DNA of 64,000 bases, taken from Carnegiea gigantea (lineage: Eukaryota; Streptophyta; Magnoliopsida; Caryophyllales; Cactaceae). A program made the translations under genes and the position numbers. Positions 58,651 through 64,000 of the stretch are shown one piece after another. The notes under the pieces are model-generated. The model was not told the DNA's origin. It searched no databases and was given only the letters and a program-made list of their open reading frames with translations. Numbering within the stretch: the first letter of the stretch is position 1; every line of letters begins with the position of its first letter. The stretch covers positions 1 to 64,000 of the forward strand of contig JAKOGI010001549.1 of NCBI GenBank assembly GCA_029747015.1. Reading direction: 5' to 3'.

Positions 58651-60299
58651 TTTTCCAGTAGGGAATGCTATTCAATTAAACCTTATCTCTTAAATATTAT
58701 AATTTCTTGATTAAAGTCTCACTGTCGTTTAAAATATATAAAATTTAATTAGTGATTACGGTCCAAGGTAAGAAACAAAAAAATCTATGTTGTGCCTGAT
58801 CTAAGAAGGCGGGGTTGAGATTAGCAATATCTGTAAACCAAAAGGCGAAGGAACGCCGAAGTCCAGCGCCGACTAAGTTTAGATAATGGCCGAAACTCTC
58901 TAATTAAGCTTTAATTATTTTGCTAAGTATGATAGGCCATTCATCACAGAAAATATAATATTTATGATATAAGTAGTAAATTATAATAGCTAGTACCAGC
59001 AAAGTCATTATAAGAAGTTTAAACAAAAATATAAGCTTAGTTTTATCAAAAAGTCCCAAAAACTTGAGTATTTGCACTTTAACATCATTTTGGGTAAAAA
59101 TAGCAAATTTAGGAAGTTCAGGGACTAAGCTCCAAAGAAAAACTTCATATAGTAACTATTTCATAAAATATTGACCTCTATTAATAGTTTACCCAAAAGA
59201 GTAGGTACTTGAGAATACATTCTAAAAAAGTTGTCCTCTAATAATTATTTCCATAAAATCTAGGGTACCCTAGAGTTGTAAATTATAAGTTCATGTAATT
59301 AAGAAACTAATTCACCTAAATTAAATAATAAACATTTTAAAACAATAGATTAGGGCTCCATCTACTTCCAGGCAAGTAAAAATTTAGTTAGACAAGGAAT
59401 AAAAATACATCAAAAGGGAAAAATTTCAGTGAACATGGTGGCATTATTTATCTAAGCACGACTATCTTGTCCAATCTTGGCCACAACCTCTAATTATCCT
59501 CTCAAAATTCTTCCTCAGATTCTTTTCTACTCTTATGCCCTCTACTCGTTCCAAGATGTCCCAAACTAGGCTCTTCTCCCTTATTTATGGACAAAAAAAT
59601 TATACTTGAATATCCTGTTGGTTGCTTTTGATCGTTTGGCCAAGTTACGCCTGTTAGGTACGTCAGCTGGAGAACGCTACAGCTAGGAAGGATTTTTAGT
59701 CAATTTGAACAAATTCAAATCAAAAGAAGATGCTATCGGGTAGCATTTTATTAGGCATGTGCTACATAAATCAATTCGGTTTGACCAACTTCATACGATA
59801 CTTAGGTTGGGTATTTTTTTCATTGGCTAACCCTTTTTGTGCTTTGAATGCAAATTGATTGGTAGCTCCCCATGAAGATGTTGGCTATAAGAGGAGGATT
59901 TTTTGTGGGATTAAAATCTAGCATGGGCCCTACATGATTAACGGATAATATGGAATATGTCTATTTGGGATCTATTCTAGGTGTTGCTAATCACATGCGA
60001 GGATCAATCCTTTGTCTCTGCCATTAAAGCGGAGAATTGATCTAAGAAAGTGAAGGGCTTCCACACATAATCAAAGAAGGGAAAAGATTTTTCACGAATC
60101 TTAAGGCCTAGAAAATTGGTTTTACTAAATATTCTAAAGATTATGTTAATTTAGATGAAGATTCTAAAGATCAAATTGAATTTGAGAAAAAAAGAATGGT
60201 TCAATAATTAAAAAATGAAATTATTCAGGAATATATTTTTGCTTATTTTGATGATCCATGATATTGAAGAAAGAATTCGGGAGTTGCTAAATATTGAAA
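58651..60299. other. Flank with a possible third viral leader; otherwise nothing recognised
   Basis: 59041-59100 (GTCCCAAAAACTTGAGTATTTGC) resembles the leaders of the two 5' copies (46565, 50185), as expected downstream of the promoter module, but no primer site follows. 59340-60299 holds no gene I can identify; a short broken frame at 60110-60260 (SKDYVNLDEDSKDQIEFEKK) is unassigned. Confidence 0.4.
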
Positions 60300-61385
60300 C
60301 CCATATGAGTGGAGGTAATTCTGGAGGACACTAGTCTTGCTTCTTTAATTTCTATGGCTTACAGTGGCAAGTTGCCTAATAATTTTGGTGCCTTAGAGGA
60401 GACCAAGGTTAGTTATAAGAGCAAACTCGAAGTTCCTCCTTTTCATCCACCTCAACCTCGTGAATACTTTACTCCCCCTACTCTTACGATCATCTCTTAG
60501 ACCATGATGTTAGCTTATACTCTTATTTTTATGATCATATTTCTTATCAGGTTGTGAATGATCTTTCTTATTAGGTTGTGAACGATCCTTCCTTGCTCCC
60601 CCTAATGATTAACCCTCATTTTAAGACTAAGGATGCTCTTACGAATAATATGGTATGTGAATATTGATGCATTAGCTTTTTCCTTTAGCCCCCTAGTGGT
60701 TAAGGCTAGTGGTTAACGTTGTGGTTTTGAGCAAGACATAATTGTGGTTTCTAAAGATATCTTTGTTGCGGACTACTTACTTGAGGAGATCCCTTCCGAG
60801 GAGCTTGTGTTGAGGATATTTGTGAGATTATGCATTATGATGTGGAGCTCGTTAATCCTATTCTATTGAGTCCCCTTTTAAGCCCTTCGCTGCCTCTATT
60901 GTCTAACCCTTGTTCCTCTTATATTGTTTCACTCTTTCATTGATCCCTCAATGTCTTCCTTATTTGACCTTGAGACTTGTGTGATAGCTAGCCCTAATTT
61001 AGACTAGACTCATGAGTGTGATGTAACTATAGGACTTAAAGATTAGGTACAGAATTTAGGATTCATCTTGGGTTATGCGTTCATGCTTATTGTGAAATTT
61101 CGAGGCCTTTATCCTTTGCATTGAGTACTGTTGGGCATAAGTATAATTCTTATGATTGGGCCCAGAGCTTTGTTAAGCTCAAGAGAGTACTAACTTCAAT
61201 TCTAGGGATGTACTTTCCTTAGAAAATCCTCCTTATTACTAATCATTTTCACTTTTTGAGGATTGTTCAAGTTCATTTGATAGATTGCTACAAGCATTGA
61301 TGGGAATTGAGATAAGTAATTCTTGAGCCTTCCATTGCAGTATTTTAGAGAGGCATTTCAGGTACAATTAGTGCTCGACCTAGTA
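60300..61385 (+). pseudogene. Element E gag-like remnant with conserved unidentified region
   Basis: Plus frames with many stops. A 63-codon piece (60309-60500; SLASLISMAYSGKLPNNFGA, EVPPFHPPQPREYFTPP) corresponds to the gag end of A and D. Further on come VVSKDIFVADYLLEEIPSEE (~60750-60810), DWAQSFVKLKRVLTSI (61152-61200) and CSSSFDRLLQALMGIEI (61264-61314), aligning with ESFNKLKSAL / CAHMFDKLLRALVGF of A and HTFDKLKRAL / SPAFDKLLCALMSF of D. Not expressible. Confidence 0.65.
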
Positions 61386-62690
61386 AATCATTCTATTTCT
61401 TCTCGCTTCTTTTTTTCTTTTCCTTTCTTTTTGTTTAGTTGTGGATTAAGTTGTTGGTTGGTGATCAATTTTGAGGTAAAACTTAAGACATTGTTGAGGA
61501 GGTTGACAACTAAGATCGCCATTGTGTGTTTTGTGTATATTTTTCATGTTCTATTGTTGGTGCTATTGAGTATTATACATACTTATTGCTGGCGGTTGCA
61601 TGTCTTGCTTTGTGGTTATCGGATGGTGCTGTCAATTTTTCTATATATGTGTATCATGTTGATGTTTGTGAGTTGTCTCCTTTCCTTATTATTTTTGTTT
61701 TTTTATGTATGTCATTCTTCTTTTATTTGGTCTGTTAGTTTGTATATATGGGCTATTGGAGGCCTTTTTGTGGATAACATGTGTTTTGTGGGCAGTTGTA
61801 ACTCCTTGGCTCTCAATAAGGACGTTATGAGATTTAGATGTGGGGTGAGGAAGTCATACACCCATTTGTGCATATTTTTGTGAAAAGTTTTCAATTTGAC
61901 TATGATTTTTGTGCATTTTTTGGTTTTTGATATCCAATGGCTTGGTTTGTAGCTTCTATAGTAGTAGAATATGCATTATAAAACACTTTTCTATGGTGTT
62001 ATTTCCGATGTTTTTCAAAATAACTCCATCTCACATGTGTGATATTGTCCCTACCTTGTACACTTGTACATCGAAATTTGGGATTTGTTTATTAAAACTT
62101 GGATTTGAGGACATTCTACATGGTTGGTTGACTTCTAGCTTTCCCTTCAAATAGAAAGAGGAACAACAAGAGTGCGGATGAGAGCTTGAGTCCAGTACCT
62201 CTATTTGGGCTTGAATAAGTGCTTTACACATCCAAATAAAACCCCTAGTTAGGAAAGAAGTTTAAATATGTGCTAAGTTGTTCATCCGGAAGTTCAAGAC
62301 CTAATAAGCCAAGAACTACCTATCTGGGTGAAAGATCATAAGGAGAAAAGATTAAAAAAAGGGGAAATAAAAGAGAAGTGAGGTAGATCTTCTAACAATG
62401 GGAAGTCCATTAGCCAAGTAAAAGTAGCCTTTTAGCCCAATTTTAGCTTAGCATTAAGAATGAATACACTTGACATGGAGCACCAAAGGCATGCACATCT
62501 TGTTATTATGTTGTGTGGGATGAAAAATGAGAGTGGGGGTGCATTCATAGCCTAAGTGTTTCTTGATTGTATATTTTGTCAGTATATGACCTAGTAGATA
62601 TGTTTTTAGGGTGATAGGATAACTTAGATGTGCACACTTTTTCTCTTTGCCTTGTGCATATGCTATGCTTTTGAAAAATCCTAAAAAAAT
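61386..62690 (+). other. Element E T-rich spacer
   Basis: Composition and position match the spacers of A and D. The 186-codon plus frame at 61323-61883 is Phe/Leu/Ser/Val-rich from this composition; I do not call it a membrane protein gene. Confidence 0.6.
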
Positions 62691-62881
62691 TCAAATATTT
62701 CGTGGGTATACCTTCTACTAAACCTCACGAAACCTTACTCATCCGGTTAGAGCAACCAAGAGCCTTAAAGAGTTCATTGCATACAACAAGTGTAGTCATG
62801 ATTCCTATAATAGTGAGTTAGGTTCTAGTAATTTCATTTTGTTTTGCTTAAGGATGAGCAATGTCTTGGTGTAGGGGCATC

Positions 62882-64000
62882 TGTTTGGGCGTGATGCATG
62901 TGAATTTTTATACCTCATTCTACCTAGATCTAGATCATAATAATTGCTAAATTAAGTTGTTTATCAGTGTTTTCTTGAGTTTATAGGTAATAAAGATAAT
63001 TGCTCAATGGCAAATGATAGGTGCAAAATGTGCTAAATGTTACACAAGTTAACCTTGGTTAACCATTAGGAATAATGTGGGGTATCCATAAAGCAAGCCT
63101 CGCTCAACTGCTAGAAAAATAAGGAAAAACAAGAAGCCAGAAATTTAGTATGGGTTGCCCATGCCAAACCTAATTCTTCTTGTGTTCTGCTACTGAAATC
63201 CGAAAACATGGCATGATAGGCCCATGCTACATAGCATGACCATGCCAAGTTCGTTGATTTGGAACCGATATAAACCTCTGGACTTAGCTAGGGTTCAGAT
63301 TATTTTTATATTCGAATCCCGACCATTGTCTTTCCCATAATAGCTAATTGACCTCACCTTTTGGCATGCCAATTGCTTAGAAATATAGATGAAAACATTT
63401 TCAAGTATTTCATCAAACACGTGATGGGCAGGAGAAAAAACTCTAAATTATAAGCATAATAGGGTGTGGTTGGGCCTAATACAATGCTAATTAGCAATCA
63501 AGAGGATAATTGCAACCCTGGCCTAAAAAAAATAAAAAACCTACTAATGATCACAAGAACATAATAAAATCAAGCTAAGGCCAAACTATAAAGCACATAA
63601 ATAAACATGAACTAGAGAGGAGAGAAAATGGACATGCCATAAGTGAACAAGCTAATTGAACATGGATAAGTAATAAAACTAGAATTCAAACAAAATAAAA
63701 TCAAACATAAGCATTAACCTAACAAAATCAACAAGCATAGTAACATAACTAGAGAGAGAGGGATGAACAAAACTTAGCCATTGCTACCAGAAAACTTCAA
63801 GGTTTACAACTTCAACAAAAAATCAACCTAAACTAATCCTAGTCTACTAATTATTCCCTTGATAAGAGGCTAATCCTAAACCTCAAAACTGAGCTTTAAG
63901 GACCCAATAAAATCTTCCCTTAACTCTCAAGCAAAATGTGTCTAAATAAGTGTCAAGATCAGATGGCATGATTATATCATTTTACACGGGTAGTCGTGCT
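62882..64000 (+). repeat. Element E 3' LTR, cut by window end
   Basis: Starts TGTTTGGGCGTGATGCATG directly after the pre-LTR motif, paralleling the TGTTGAGCCC and TGTTCAACC starts of the B and D LTRs. At least 1119 bp are in the window. No second copy is present here to confirm the length. Confidence 0.55.

Larger units (their letters stand above)
60300..64000 (+). mobile_element. Element E: gag-only Athila-type element, plus strand, incomplete
   Basis: Plus-strand counterpart of A and D: a broken half gag/unidentified region (60300-61385), a T-rich spacer, the conserved 3' block (62695-62825), an AGGATGAGCAATGTCTTGGT pre-LTR motif and a 3' LTR starting at 62882 and leaving the window. No 5' LTR or primer site is visible before 60300, so it is 5'-truncated or the 5' end is too decayed to see. 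Confidence 0.65.

Noticed and set aside
61323..61883. 186-codon hydrophobic frame resembling a membrane protein
   Set aside because: T-rich spacer of element E; composition alone gives Phe/Leu/Val, and its start overlaps gag-like sequence in another phase.

Overview
The window is AT-rich nuclear DNA of a flowering plant. Evidence: the first coding exon of a plant tubby-like F-box gene, two tandem 5S rRNA-like copies, Athila-type Ty3/gypsy elements primed by tRNA-Asp, a chromovirus-type element primed by tRNA-Met, an L1-type LINE, and integrated Caulimoviridae-like (plant pararetrovirus) sequence. I cannot name the species. No intact host gene is present; nearly everything is transposon-derived or decayed.

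Layout. 1-326 is an (AT)n tract. 1202-2200 (minus) is the 5' part of a tubby-like F-box gene with an in-frame stop. 3290-45137 is a nest built on one L1-type LINE (minus), now in three pieces (38421-38035, 24278-22280, 4294-~3290). It was split by element A (4295-22279, gag-only Athila-like, 'TR-GAG' type) and element B (24279-38034, autonomous-type Athila with gag, protease, RT, RNase H and integrase, all broken). Element D (38422-45132, gag-only) sits at the LINE's 5' edge. Element A's low-coordinate LTR was later hit by a LARD-like element (5924-16906: ~4.08-kb LTRs, 2.8-kb non-coding core, perfect TSD ATAAG). Element B was later hit by a solo LTR related to the LARD LTR (28907-32283) and by a hAT-type MITE (34099-34707).

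46555-59100 is an integrated, rearranged pararetrovirus-like locus. It has two tandem direct copies of the 5' half, a piece of reverse transcriptase in the opposite orientation, an RNase H piece, a separate acidic ORF tail, and a TATA/poly(A) module like a pararetroviral transcript promoter. It is interrupted by a non-autonomous transposon-like block (55148-56710) that abuts a truncated 5S copy, with a second near-full 5S copy 480 bp away. 60300-64000 is a third gag-only element (E, plus strand) running off the window.

Strongest leads: (1) elements A, D and E share, downstream of a half gag and zinc knuckle, a protein region I do not recognise (KLK...L, FD[K/R]LLxAL) which I do not see in B; (2) A, B and D share a hairpin near their 3' ends, with a compensatory base-pair change in D; (3) the LARD-like element with its related solo LTR; (4) the rearranged pararetrovirus locus and its 5S junction. 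All positions and motif readings were made by eye; no alignment or database search was run.
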